DNA from: Prevotella sp. UBA3757
GTDB lineage: Bacteria; Bacteroidota; Bacteroidia; Bacteroidales; Bacteroidaceae
Direction: 5' to 3'
NCBI GenBank assembly: GCA_002371715.1
Contig: DFGF01000039.1
Coordinates: 5,727-32,206, forward strand
Length of the DNA: 26,480 nt
This document shows positions 6,705 through 14,945 of the stretch, piece by piece. Below the pieces are notes generated by a model that did no database searches, was not told the DNA's origin, and worked only from the letters and a program-made list of their open reading frames with translations. Position 1 is the first letter of the stretch; every line of letters starts with the position of its first letter. The translations under genes were made by a program, and so were the position numbers.

Positions 6705-9236
6705 CTACTGGTTCACCACCTTTTTACCATTCTTTATTATAAGGCCCTTGGTCTTGGGACTGACGCGCTGTCCCTGCAGATTATAGACTGCCTGACCGTC
6801 GTCAGCACTGCCCTTTCGTAATTCTACGATGCCTGTCGGACCGTCCACTTCGACGGGTGTCTTAACAATGGCAAGTTCATCAATGATTCGCGTGTTAAGC
6901 CGGCTCGGCACAAAGATGGCTTCCACATCATAATACTTTCCGTGGTAATTAGCTGGCAACGAACCGCCCGACGTCCCAAAGCGATTATAGATACGCACCT
7001 TACGATTACCGCTGACTGCATAGCAATAAACATCTTTCTCAAGTTTTACGCCCTTCAGCAAGACATAGTCGGAATAGTCAGCCTCCGTCAGTGACTCCAG
7101 TGTAACCTCACGTGGCTGCACCTCCTTACCGCTGACGACGGACACCTGACTGACATCAGTCAGGTCCGCTACCGGAGAAACCTGCGGCAAATTATTGACA
7201 ACACCCAACCGCCCATAGACAAAACCACTGACACGGTCGTTACGCTTTAAGTCAAGTCCCATATTATTAAAACAGATGGCACCAGATGCGTCGCGCAAAT
7301 AAGCCCGTGACTGATAGGCGAAAAGGACTTCAGCATCATTCAGTACCATCATACCTTCACCGCCACTCCCCAGGGTTTTGAATTCGGCAAAACTGACACC
7401 AGACAAATCTGCTATCGTTACGGTACATGACGACGACATACCATTAGCACTGGACACCGTAATAACGCACGTACCTGCACTAACACCCGTCACATTGCCT
7501 TCACCATCGACAGTGGCAACATCAGGGTTATCGCTCTTCCATGACAAATTGAAGTTGCCGTTTTTCGGCACCAAAACGAGCGACATTTGTCGGGTCATAC
7601 CGACGCCTACAGTCATGGTCTCCGGCAATGAGAGGCTACGCAGTATCCACGCATCACTGACATCAAAGGTCACACGGTCATTCGACATCTTGATGTTGGA
7701 AAGCCCCCAGTGTGTGTACTCGCCACTCCATGTCAGAAGACTGGCAGGCGATGTGTCATTATCCAGATCAGTAACCTTGCTCCTGCCAGGGAACACGTCG
7801 TTAGCCGCATTATTCGTATTACCACAAGCCCTGACCAGTTCGTAGTAGTTACGCTCAGAATTATTGTTGACGGCATTGGCCTGCCAAAGGCGCTTGCTGC
7901 TCAGGTCTACGCGGTGAACCAGCATACCGCTGGCCGGCAAGTAGGCATCCCACTTAAACTGCCCGTTCTGACGGTTCTCCAGCAGGAAGAACTCATCCGT
8001 TTCAGGCGTATCAATCCGGTAGCCGGTACGGCTGCTGTGCAATGGTGCCAGCTCGTAGCTGCCCTCACCTTCTATCTTCTGCGGGTCACCGATAAAGCCA
8101 ACGGCCCAGCGTTCGTAGAGCGAATAGCCGCACGGCGTATAGCCTCCGTTCAGGTAGCAGCCCTGATCCATCAGAGACCATACGCCAGGCGTGATGCTTT
8201 GTCCGTCTTCCTCGTAGTTGGCATCGTAGAAATCGGGCAGTCCCAGCACATGGCTGAACTCGTGGCAGATGGTGCCGATACCGTCAATCATAATGGTTTT
8301 AGGCTGGCTGACTAAGCCCGCCAATTCAGTTGAGCTGGCATAGTCCCACAACGTCACGCCATCCTTCACCACGCGATAGTCGCGTGATCCCGGGTTATAT
8401 ATTATCGACCGGTGGGGCCACCAGAGATTCTTGTCGTTACCCGAGTAATTGGCACCATTGCCGGCAATGACGAAGAACACCAGGTCGACCAGGTTGTCAC
8501 CATCGCCGTCATATTTCTTGAAATCCACATCGACATCGGCCGAATCTATGGCAGCCAGAACCACTTCGTTGACTTTCCCGTCTTCCATATTACAGTCATA
8601 CTGGCTAAAGTTGACTTTATACGGGCCTACAATATCAAACTGAGGCTTGAATTTGCCATTGGAATTGTCGCTGAAATAGTCGCGAACGCTACCCGTCATC
8701 TTTTGTGTGTCAAAGCCCGCATAGTTCTCCTTGTTCACCATGTCGGTAATAATATCTGTATAGTCAGGGCGGGAGAAAGACTTATCGTTGAACTCCACAA
8801 GCACTATCAGGCCCTTGAAGTTCTGGTAGTCAGTGGCACGACGCCCCTGCGCACGGCGCTTGGCGCCTATGGTCTCCACCCGCGACTTCACCTGAGCCAT
8901 CGCAGCGGTCATGTCCGGCGCCATGAACTTCTGCTGTCCAGCCAGAAAAGCCTGTTCGTCGGCCGTACGTTCGGTCACATCGTGAGCCACACGGGCTGTA
9001 GGCATCAACCGCCCCCCCTGCCGCTGGGCGTAGACATAATAGCCGCGGCTATCCTTCACTACGCTATAGCCGTCGGCAGTGGTATTAAAATGTCTCCACT
9101 CGTCGCCCACCAGGCGTAAGGTCAGAAAACTGCCGTCAGGTTGTTGCACTTTCAGGATTCCAGGATGTGCCGGTACGGCCATCACGGTCATCGCACACCA
9201 TATCAGTGCAACCGAAAGGAATAATAATTTCTTCAT
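6705..9236 (-). CDS. Secreted M6-family metalloprotease with Ig-like, OB-like and C-terminal sorting-type domains
   Basis: The 843-residue product has a Sec signal peptide (first 20 residues) and a pro-region to about residue 135. The M6 (immune inhibitor A-like) catalytic domain spans about 140-400, with HEFSHVLGLPDFYD: His325, Glu326 and His329 match HExxH, and the GxPD turn is characteristic of M6. The downstream VWSLMDQGCYLNGGYTPCGYS is the usual M6 Met-turn region. A Big_2-type Ig-like domain follows (about 535-608), then two OB-fold-like segments (about 625-800), and a tail YNLQGQRV...NGKKVVNQ. The predicted role is extracellular protein degradation. The tail resembles those on other Prevotella secreted proteins and may be a secretion/anchoring signal. 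It starts 7 bp after the Rpn-family gene and lies upstream of a SusCD operon that could import the released peptides. Confidence 0.92.
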   Translation of the reverse strand: MKKLLFLSVALIWCAMTVMAVPAHPGILKVQQPDGSFLTLRLVGDEWRHFNTTADGYSVVKDSRGYYVYAQRQGGRLMPTARVAHDVTERTADEQAFLAGQQKFMAPDMTAAMAQVKSRVETIGAKRRAQGRRATDYQNFKGLIVLVEFNDKSFSRPDYTDIITDMVNKENYAGFDTQKMTGSVRDYFSDNSNGKFKPQFDIVGPYKVNFSQYDCNMEDGKVNEVVLAAIDSADVDVDFKKYDGDGDNLVDLVFFVIAGNGANYSGNDKNLWWPHRSIIYNPGSRDYRVVKDGVTLWDYASSTELAGLVSQPKTIMIDGIGTICHEFSHVLGLPDFYDANYEEDGQSITPGVWSLMDQGCYLNGGYTPCGYSLYERWAVGFIGDPQKIEGEGSYELAPLHSSRTGYRIDTPETDEFFLLENRQNGQFKWDAYLPASGMLVHRVDLSSKRLWQANAVNNNSERNYYELVRACGNTNNAANDVFPGRSKVTDLDNDTSPASLLTWSGEYTHWGLSNIKMSNDRVTFDVSDAWILRSLSLPETMTVGVGMTRQMSLVLVPKNGNFNLSWKSDNPDVATVDGEGNVTGVSAGTCVITVSSANGMSSSCTVTIADLSGVSFAEFKTLGSGGEGMMVLNDAEVLFAYQSRAYLRDASGAICFNNMGLDLKRNDRVSGFVYGRLGVVNNLPQVSPVADLTDVSQVSVVSGKEVQPREVTLESLTEADYSDYVLLKGVKLEKDVYCYAVSGNRKVRIYNRFGTSGGSLPANYHGKYYDVEAIFVPSRLNTRIIDELAIVKTPVEVDGPTGIVELRKGSADDGQAVYNLQGQRVSPKTKGLIIKNGKKVVNQ

Positions 9237-9243
9237 AAGTATC

Positions 9244-10263
9244 CTACGATAATAACTTTTTAATCTGTTCAGGCGTCATATTCATTTTTGTGGCAATATC
9301 GTCCACACTCCAACCTGAGTCCATCAGCAAACTGGCAAAAGTCTTCAGTTGTGACTGCTGCTCAGACAACTGAGCCTGCTGTTCGGACAACTGAGTCCGC
9401 TGCTCAGACAACTGAGCCTGCTGCTCGGACAACTGAGCCCGCTGCTCAGACAACTGAGCCCGCTGCTCAGACAATTCCACATTCTGTTCTGCTATCTTAC
9501 GGGCATTCAGCATGATTTCAGTGTCACGTTTCTCTATAATAGAATAATATTCGTCCTCGACATTCATGTCCTGACGGGTATCGGCGTCACTTGCAGCCAT
9601 CAGCAGCCGATGCAGGATAGGCTGCATGTCCTCATCATCCTGATAGCGGCTTTCGTCGAAATTCAGGAAATGCTCACTTTCAGGCAGATGGAGGGTCTGG
9701 TCAAACACGCTCAGCACCTTGTCCAACCGATTATTGATCTGCCCATGCAACAGTGGTATCTGGACGATAATACTGTCGTGCGTCAGACTGTCGACAAACG
9801 GATTAGGTATACCTTTGGTAACACGCTGATTGTCGTAGTCATACGCTTCATGATGCACATAGAGTACCGCCTCATCGATGTCACCTACCCTGTGGCCAAG
9901 GATATAGACTGCCACCATTGGCATAGCATATCCCTCTTTGCTATCGGCTATGATGTTCTCCTTGCGCTGGTATTGCACGCCGAGATACTGGCGGAAGCGC
10001 AGCGTTTCTGTTTCTAACCACGTCTTCTGGACCTCAATCAAAATCATGCGCTTGTTGCCGTCTTCCTCACGAACAGTAGCTGCAAAATCTATACGGAACA
10101 TTGACAGCGAGTCACGCTGGCTGTTGCTATACTCATGAGGCCGAACCTCAACCTTTACGATGTCCTTTTTCAGCAGTGCCGATAGGATTGTCTTGGCCAC
10201 GCGTTCATCTTCCATCAGGAATTTGAACACCGAGTCATAAATTGGATTTGCTATTGTCATCAT
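9244..10263 (-). CDS. Rpn/PD-(D/E)XK nuclease-family protein (transposase-like) with heptad-repeat segment
   Basis: The product has 339 residues from the chosen start. It belongs to the PD-(D/E)XK group annotated as Rpn or nuclease-family transposase: NPIYDSVFKFLMEDE at the N terminus, then RIDF (Asp59) and IEVQK (Glu77, Gln79/Lys80) as the putative metal site, and the family stretch LRFRQYLGVQYQ. Related Rpn proteins are DNA endonucleases linked to recA-independent recombination. Residues about 262-303 are six copies of a Leu-Ser-Glu-Gln heptad, followed by a short HTH-like tail (SVDDIATKMNMTPEQIKKLL). The reading frame extends to 10284, but the -7 box (10282-10289) covers that ATG, so the start must be 10263 or 10260. 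There are no inverted repeats of an IS around it. It is followed by the M6 gene after 7 bp. Confidence 0.85.
   Translation of the reverse strand: MMTIANPIYDSVFKFLMEDERVAKTILSALLKKDIVKVEVRPHEYSNSQRDSLSMFRIDFAATVREEDGNKRMILIEVQKTWLETETLRFRQYLGVQYQRKENIIADSKEGYAMPMVAVYILGHRVGDIDEAVLYVHHEAYDYDNQRVTKGIPNPFVDSLTHDSIIVQIPLLHGQINNRLDKVLSVFDQTLHLPESEHFLNFDESRYQDDEDMQPILHRLLMAASDADTRQDMNVEDEYYSIIEKRDTEIMLNARKIAEQNVELSEQRAQLSEQRAQLSEQQAQLSEQRTQLSEQQAQLSEQQSQLKTFASLLMDSGWSVDDIATKMNMTPEQIKKLLS
9349..9474 (-). repeat. Coding minisatellite, six 21-bp units
   Basis: Units run 9349-9369, 9370-9390, 9391-9411, 9412-9432, 9433-9453 and 9454-9474. The last two are identical and the rest differ by a few third-position-type changes (and the first by more). 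Each unit encodes one heptad (LSEQRAQ, LSEQQAQ, LSEQRTQ and similar), so gain or loss of a unit keeps the frame and lengthens or shortens a predicted coiled coil. Confidence 0.9.
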
Positions 10264-10281
10264 CACTTTCAGATTTTGCTG

Positions 10282-10313
10282 CAAATTTACGAAGTAATCC
10301 CGACTTTACCAAA
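10282..10313 (-). promoter_or_regulatory. Promoter of the Rpn/M6 protease unit
   Basis: On the minus strand TTTG (10310-10313) is followed after 20 bases by TAAATTTG (10282-10289), an excellent TTTG/TAnnTTTG match. Transcription would begin near 10276, giving a leader of about 13 nt before ATG ATG at 10263/10260. This fixes the start of the Rpn-family gene. Confidence 0.75.
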
Positions 10314-10360
10314 TATTATGGAGAAAAACAAGAGATTGCTGCCAAAAGTCACGTATTACC

Positions 10361-10398
10361 AAAAAGAAATCGGGAGTATCATGACGACACTCCCGATT
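10361..10398 (-). terminator. Intrinsic terminator of SusCD operon 2
   Basis: A 10-bp perfect stem pairs 10368-10377 (AATCGGGAGT) with 10389-10398 around an 11-nt loop. On the minus strand it is followed by TCTTTTTGG. It lies about 27 bases after the stop of the last gene of the operon. Confidence 0.85.
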
Positions 10399-10424
10399 AT
10401 AATAGTACGATATGTAATTCGGAA

Positions 10425-12482
10425 TTACTTCAGGACGACCTTCTTTCCGTTGTGGATGTAGATACCCTTCTGAGCGGGCTTCACAATGCGAACGCCATTC
10501 AGCGTGTACCATGAGCCGTCTGTATTGCCGTCAGCAGCAACGCTCTTAATACCATCAGCATCCGGATTGACACCAATGGTCAGACCTGACTGGAAGAATG
10601 ACTCATAGCTGCTATAGCTATCCTTAAAACGAGTCAGGATAACAGGATTGTTGGCGACATAATAATTCTTCTCAGCATTGTAAGAGAATACCACATCGTA
10701 TGCAGAACCTGACTGGCCTTCTTCGCCAGACATATAGCCTACAAGATAAGCACTCAGGGCATTCGAAAGATTACCGACATACTGGTTCTTGGGGAATATG
10801 ACATAGTCCTGACCCTCAATGGTGACGGCGACACCCTTCAACCAGCCATCAGCAACCTCAGAGAACAGGTTCTGGATATAGACATCCTGACCGTCGCGGC
10901 CAACCTTTACAGTACCAGTTGTCTCAACAGGCTCTTCAGCTTCATCGACATACTTGCTACCCTTGAACGGCATATCGACAGTTACCAGACCCTCAGGAGC
11001 AGTTGTGGGAGAAGGTTTCGCACCGATGAAGAAGCCATTCATGAAGTAAGCAAACGATGTGGTTGCAGCACCCTTATAAATCATGACAGTTGCACCATAG
11101 CTGTAGGTATCAGCGTCAGCATCATAGTCAAGATTCAGGGTTCTCGGACCAGTAAGACCATAGGCACCCAGATAATGGACAGCACCATCAAAGATACCCA
11201 TATAGGTTACGGGGATAGCGATCGTCTTTCCATCTTCGCTCAGCGTACCCTTTACCCAAGCTTCGGGCAGATCCTTGTCCAGACCCTGGAAATAGACTTC
11301 CGAAGTACCATTCCAGCCAATCTTCACGGTAGAAGCATAAGCACCCTGAGCTACCTGGGCAGCATTATACCATGCAGATGCAGAAAGAGGATACTCCTTC
11401 GTCACCAGACCTTCGGGAGCAGTTACCAGCTCACCAGTCTCCAGAGCAGGATACTCAATCTCTGAGCCATCAATCAGGGTGATAGTGAACTTGTCGTTAG
11501 GATAAACCCAACCACGATATTCTGCATTCACATAGCCAATACCAGTCTCAGCAACCAGTTTGACATTATCTATAATCTTACCAGTGATATCGCTGATGCT
11601 TCCAGCCTTAGGAGAACCCCAGAGATATACCTCTTTTAACTGGCTGTGCATGTAAACCACCTGTGTACCACCTTCAATCATAAAGGTCTTATCGGCAGCA
11701 ACATCAATGTCGGCCACCTCACCGGTAATGAAATTATGGAAATTCCAAACGGTCAGCACTTTCGTATCAGGATTCTGAACAATCAGTACGTTCTGGGCAA
11801 CGTCACCCTCGGCATCATCGCTATGATACTCCATAATACCATTAGCGGGAGCTATGATAGACTGATGATATGAAGCCCAACGTACATTTGATTCCTGATA
11901 GACTACAGACTCAAACCAGTACTGGTCGATAGATATGATACCACCTGCAAAGATGGTTGCAGTAAGGTCACCCTCAGTAGAGGCATTCTGGATAGAAATG
12001 TCACCATACGTTTCGTTGGTACCAACCTTCTGGCCAACAGGAATGGTCAGTGTACCGTTTTCAACATCAACAGTTGCTGTGACGGCCACGCCCTCATCAG
12101 ACCACTGGCTCAGACCATAGATCTTGACGGTCTTATCATCCACGACCTCAATAGAGGCTACTGCAGCAGACCTTGAGGGAACATCAGCCACGATGCTGTC
12201 TGCCTCAGAATCGTAATCATAATCATAGTTGGCAACAATAAAGTCACCCTGCAGTTCGTCGATGCTTCCGATAGCAGCACGACGCAGGTTCTTCTGTCCC
12301 ACCACCATTTTGTGAGACGGTACACTGTTCACCATAGTAGCCGGTTTCAGGCTATTAGGAGTACTCGTCCTGACTACATTTGCAGGACTACTCAACAAAT
12401 AGGGCTGCTTCAAGCTGCCTACCTGCGCGAACGACACGACAGCAAAGAGAGCTGCCAGTGTAGTAAGTAAAAACTTTTTCAT
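10425..12482 (-). CDS. Large secreted protein with internal beta repeats and C-terminal NGKKV tail, function unknown
   Basis: The 685-residue product has a Sec signal (cleavage near SFAQ, residue 20) and no lipobox, unlike the three genes before it. Two clearly related blocks are visible. Residues about 355-490 begin APEGLVTKEYP and carry VKIGWNGTSEVYFQGL followed by AWVKGTL. Residues about 495-645 begin APEGLVTVDMP and carry VKVGRDGQDVYIQNL followed by GWLKGVAV. A third, more distant block (about 75-210) has VKIYGLSQWSDEGVAV and LTIPVGQKVG. The protein ends SWYTLNGVRI...KGIYIHNGKKVVLK, the same tail class as the M6 protease and the xylanase. I cannot name a family. It is the last gene of operon 2 (28-bp gap), followed by a terminator. 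It is probably a released or surface-anchored binding protein. Confidence 0.85.
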   Translation of the reverse strand: MKKFLLTTLAALFAVVSFAQVGSLKQPYLLSSPANVVRTSTPNSLKPATMVNSVPSHKMVVGQKNLRRAAIGSIDELQGDFIVANYDYDYDSEADSIVADVPSRSAAVASIEVVDDKTVKIYGLSQWSDEGVAVTATVDVENGTLTIPVGQKVGTNETYGDISIQNASTEGDLTATIFAGGIISIDQYWFESVVYQESNVRWASYHQSIIAPANGIMEYHSDDAEGDVAQNVLIVQNPDTKVLTVWNFHNFITGEVADIDVAADKTFMIEGGTQVVYMHSQLKEVYLWGSPKAGSISDITGKIIDNVKLVAETGIGYVNAEYRGWVYPNDKFTITLIDGSEIEYPALETGELVTAPEGLVTKEYPLSASAWYNAAQVAQGAYASTVKIGWNGTSEVYFQGLDKDLPEAWVKGTLSEDGKTIAIPVTYMGIFDGAVHYLGAYGLTGPRTLNLDYDADADTYSYGATVMIYKGAATTSFAYFMNGFFIGAKPSPTTAPEGLVTVDMPFKGSKYVDEAEEPVETTGTVKVGRDGQDVYIQNLFSEVADGWLKGVAVTIEGQDYVIFPKNQYVGNLSNALSAYLVGYMSGEEGQSGSAYDVVFSYNAEKNYYVANNPVILTRFKDSYSSYESFFQSGLTIGVNPDADGIKSVAADGNTDGSWYTLNGVRIVKPAQKGIYIHNGKKVVLK

Positions 12483-12510
12483 ACGCTCAAAAAATTAATT
12501 AATAAATATA

Positions 12511-13623
12511 CTATTCTATTATAAATTTCAAGTTCAGGAATTCATAGGCCAACCCTTTGCGGGCTGCAGCCATTGCACCCGTGGCCGTTGAGAACTGGTA
12601 CACCAGTATGCCGTCAGTACGATAAGTCTGACCGAGGTTTGCATTGCGGACATAGTTGAGCGTGGGCATGCCCATCTCATCAACCTGCCACTCGAAGGCC
12701 ATACGCCATTCGTTGGTTTCCAACGTCGTGACAGCTGTCGGATAGTACCGGCGGTCGGTATTGACGTTAAAGGCACTCATCAGACAACGCAACGTTAACG
12801 TCTTACCATCTTCCACCATCGTGCCCACCTTGTAGCCAGCAGGCACATAGTACTCAACCATCGACTGATTTTTGGTATTGAGCGTTACAGCTAAATCACC
12901 TTCCTGCATAAGTCCTTTAACAAGGTAAGTGTTGGGCTGGCTGGCATCTGCCACCACAGTAACAGGCTGGGCATAGGTATTGCCCTCACTGTCCTCATAG
13001 AGAGCCTTTGTCAGGTTCTCAAAGGGAAGCGACTCACCCCACTGGCCAATACGAATGGTCTGCTTAAAGTTTGAAGCAGCAAAAGCCAGCTCAATAGTAC
13101 CGTTACGATAGGATCCTTCGTTAGGGTCGACGGTAATATTATATCCCTTTTCGGCCTTCTCGAAGTGTATCCAGCTGTCGGAAATCGTCTTTTCAAAGTC
13201 TATGTTACTTCTGTCGGGCACGAAAGCCGGTTCATTGTCATCACTGTTGAACAAGTAAGCCGACTTGGCATCCAGCTGAATCAGCAGTCCATGCTGAGTA
13301 GCCGTCACGTTAGCTGTTGCGCCGTCTGTAGCCGTCAGCACGATCTTGGCCGAACGACCCTCAATGGAGCTGTTAGGTTGGCACGTAGCCGTCACCGTGT
13401 TACCGTTGACATTGAGGTTAATCCAGCTTGCATCGGTAGTTGCCGTCAGGCTGGATGAAGTATTGACCACAATACTGCCGTCGCCGCCGCCTGCCCCGAA
13501 CAGGACATCAGCTTGCGTGATATTCAACGGTTCAGTAGCAGTATACGTAGCATCACTATCACTACAGGCGGTGAACATCGTCAGGCCTGCAAATAATGCG
13601 AGAAAACTAATAATCTTTTTCAT
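12511..13623 (-). CDS. BACON-domain lipoprotein
   Basis: The 370-residue product has a lipobox (MFTAC, Cys 20) followed by SDSD. Residues about 35-112 match the BACON domain: FGAGGGDGSIVVNTSSSLTA, then ASWINL, a charged turn, and a final strand ending TATQHG. A second BACON-like repeat follows (about 113-195) with DSWIHFEKAEKGYNITVDPN and QTIRIGQWG. The C-terminal 170 residues (Tyr- and Thr-rich, beta) resemble no family I recognise. BACON domains are found in Bacteroidetes surface proteins and are thought to bind extracellular ligands, with mucin once proposed. It sits 29 bp after the DUF4302 gene in operon 2 and probably acts at the cell surface with the SusCD pair. Confidence 0.85.
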   Translation of the reverse strand: MKKIISFLALFAGLTMFTACSDSDATYTATEPLNITQADVLFGAGGGDGSIVVNTSSSLTATTDASWINLNVNGNTVTATCQPNSSIEGRSAKIVLTATDGATANVTATQHGLLIQLDAKSAYLFNSDDNEPAFVPDRSNIDFEKTISDSWIHFEKAEKGYNITVDPNEGSYRNGTIELAFAASNFKQTIRIGQWGESLPFENLTKALYEDSEGNTYAQPVTVVADASQPNTYLVKGLMQEGDLAVTLNTKNQSMVEYYVPAGYKVGTMVEDGKTLTLRCLMSAFNVNTDRRYYPTAVTTLETNEWRMAFEWQVDEMGMPTLNYVRNANLGQTYRTDGILVYQFSTATGAMAAARKGLAYEFLNLKFIIE

Positions 13624-13652
13624 CAGTACAAAAATGTTCTTAATTAAACCAT

Positions 13653-14927
13653 TTAGTCAACTCTAACAAGCGTGAACGGAGACTCAAACTGAGTGAAATA
13701 TCCGGCACGGCCGTCACCCGTTGGGGGATCGTCGGTAAAGGCATAGGTCCACAATTCGGTGTATTCACCTCCCGAGAAGGTAATGGTCAGCGGGTCTGTA
13801 GCACTGTTTCTGCCCTTGAACTGGATGGAGGTATCCCATGCCATGGCGTTGTCGCTAATGGCAATGAGCCATGCATAATAACTGCTACCATACATTCCCA
13901 TTGGCTGCGGAGAGATGACGAACGAGCCACGTGTAAACTTATAATAGGCAGTAGCGGTACCGCTAAGACGGCTGTCCAGGTTACTAATCGTATAGCTCTC
14001 ACCATCGCCGTTGGCTGTAATGGTACAGATGTGGGCATCATCTGCAGTACCCACACGGTATCTGCCTGCCAGGTCTTCGTACGAACGCCATCCGTCAGGC
14101 AGTTTTCCTACGAGTTCCATGCTTTCAATATCCTTAGAGGTGTAGCTGTGGTTTGCCTCGTTATAATCAAAAGAGTCGAAAGTGCGACCTGCCACGGTCA
14201 GAGGTTCATAGAACTTGATGCCCTTGTTGGTGATGATGTAAGACGACTTAGCCGTCTCCTCGCCTACTGCAACAGTAACCTGCTGAGACTCCAGGTCGAG
14301 TTCCATTGTCACGTCGTCCTTAACGAAGGTCTCGTACAGCTGGCCCTTGGTGACGGCAATGCAGTCAGAGATGTACTTTACCGGTGTTTCAGTATTGCGG
14401 TAAAGACGTACCAGGTTACCCGAGCGGTTGCCCTTGAGTGTGATGGTATTCTGGTCCTCACTGATGTTGAGGATGATGAAAATAAAGTCACCACCCTTAG
14501 CTTCGTATTCCCCCGACGACGGAGTAGCGAAATAGTGCAAGTAACTGTTGTAAGTATCAAACGAGATGCACGGGCCATCCTCATTTGTCAGCGAATAGAT
14601 GCTGGTCTCCGGCACGGGCACTTCCTCGGTACTTCCATCACTCAGCGTACGTGTCTCCGTCTTACCGTTGACAAAGTAAGCGGTCACGTTATTCTCGTCG
14701 AACGTCAGCACGTAGCTATATCCTCCGAAGCTCTGCAGGTTGTCAGGATAGTAGTTCATGACCCAGCCATTCTCGGCACTGGTCAAGACTTTCCGTGCAT
14801 TCTCCAAATACTCGGCCGAGCGAATCGATGCCGACTTGTCAAAGATGTCCTCCTGGTCAGTTAGGCATGATGTTGTCAGCAGTGCTGGCAGCATGAGGAA
14901 CAAATATGCTATGATTTTCTTACTCAT
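13653..14927 (-). CDS. DUF4302 lipoprotein
   Basis: The 424-residue product has an N-terminal signal with Cys 21 in LTTSC. The mature N terminus (DIFDKSASIRSAEYLENARK followed by LTSAENGWVMNYYPDN) is diagnostic of DUF4302, a Bacteroidetes lipoprotein family of unknown function. The remainder is predicted mostly beta, and contains ITLKGNRSGNLVRLYR, also a family hallmark. The family regularly appears next to an HExxH lipoprotein in SusCD operons, exactly as here (18 bp after that gene). No catalytic residues are evident. It most likely helps capture substrate or scaffolds the surface complex. Confidence 0.85.
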   Translation of the reverse strand: MSKKIIAYLFLMLPALLTTSCLTDQEDIFDKSASIRSAEYLENARKVLTSAENGWVMNYYPDNLQSFGGYSYVLTFDENNVTAYFVNGKTETRTLSDGSTEEVPVPETSIYSLTNEDGPCISFDTYNSYLHYFATPSSGEYEAKGGDFIFIILNISEDQNTITLKGNRSGNLVRLYRNTETPVKYISDCIAVTKGQLYETFVKDDVTMELDLESQQVTVAVGEETAKSSYIITNKGIKFYEPLTVAGRTFDSFDYNEANHSYTSKDIESMELVGKLPDGWRSYEDLAGRYRVGTADDAHICTITANGDGESYTISNLDSRLSGTATAYYKFTRGSFVISPQPMGMYGSSYYAWLIAISDNAMAWDTSIQFKGRNSATDPLTITFSGGEYTELWTYAFTDDPPTGDGRAGYFTQFESPFTLVRVD

Positions 14928-14945
14928 GATAACTTCTCCTTTTCT

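Noticed and set aside
9244..10263. Insertion sequence around the Rpn-family gene
   Set aside because: The family is often labelled transposase, but no terminal inverted repeats or target-site duplications are visible, and the gene is directly followed by the M6 protease.
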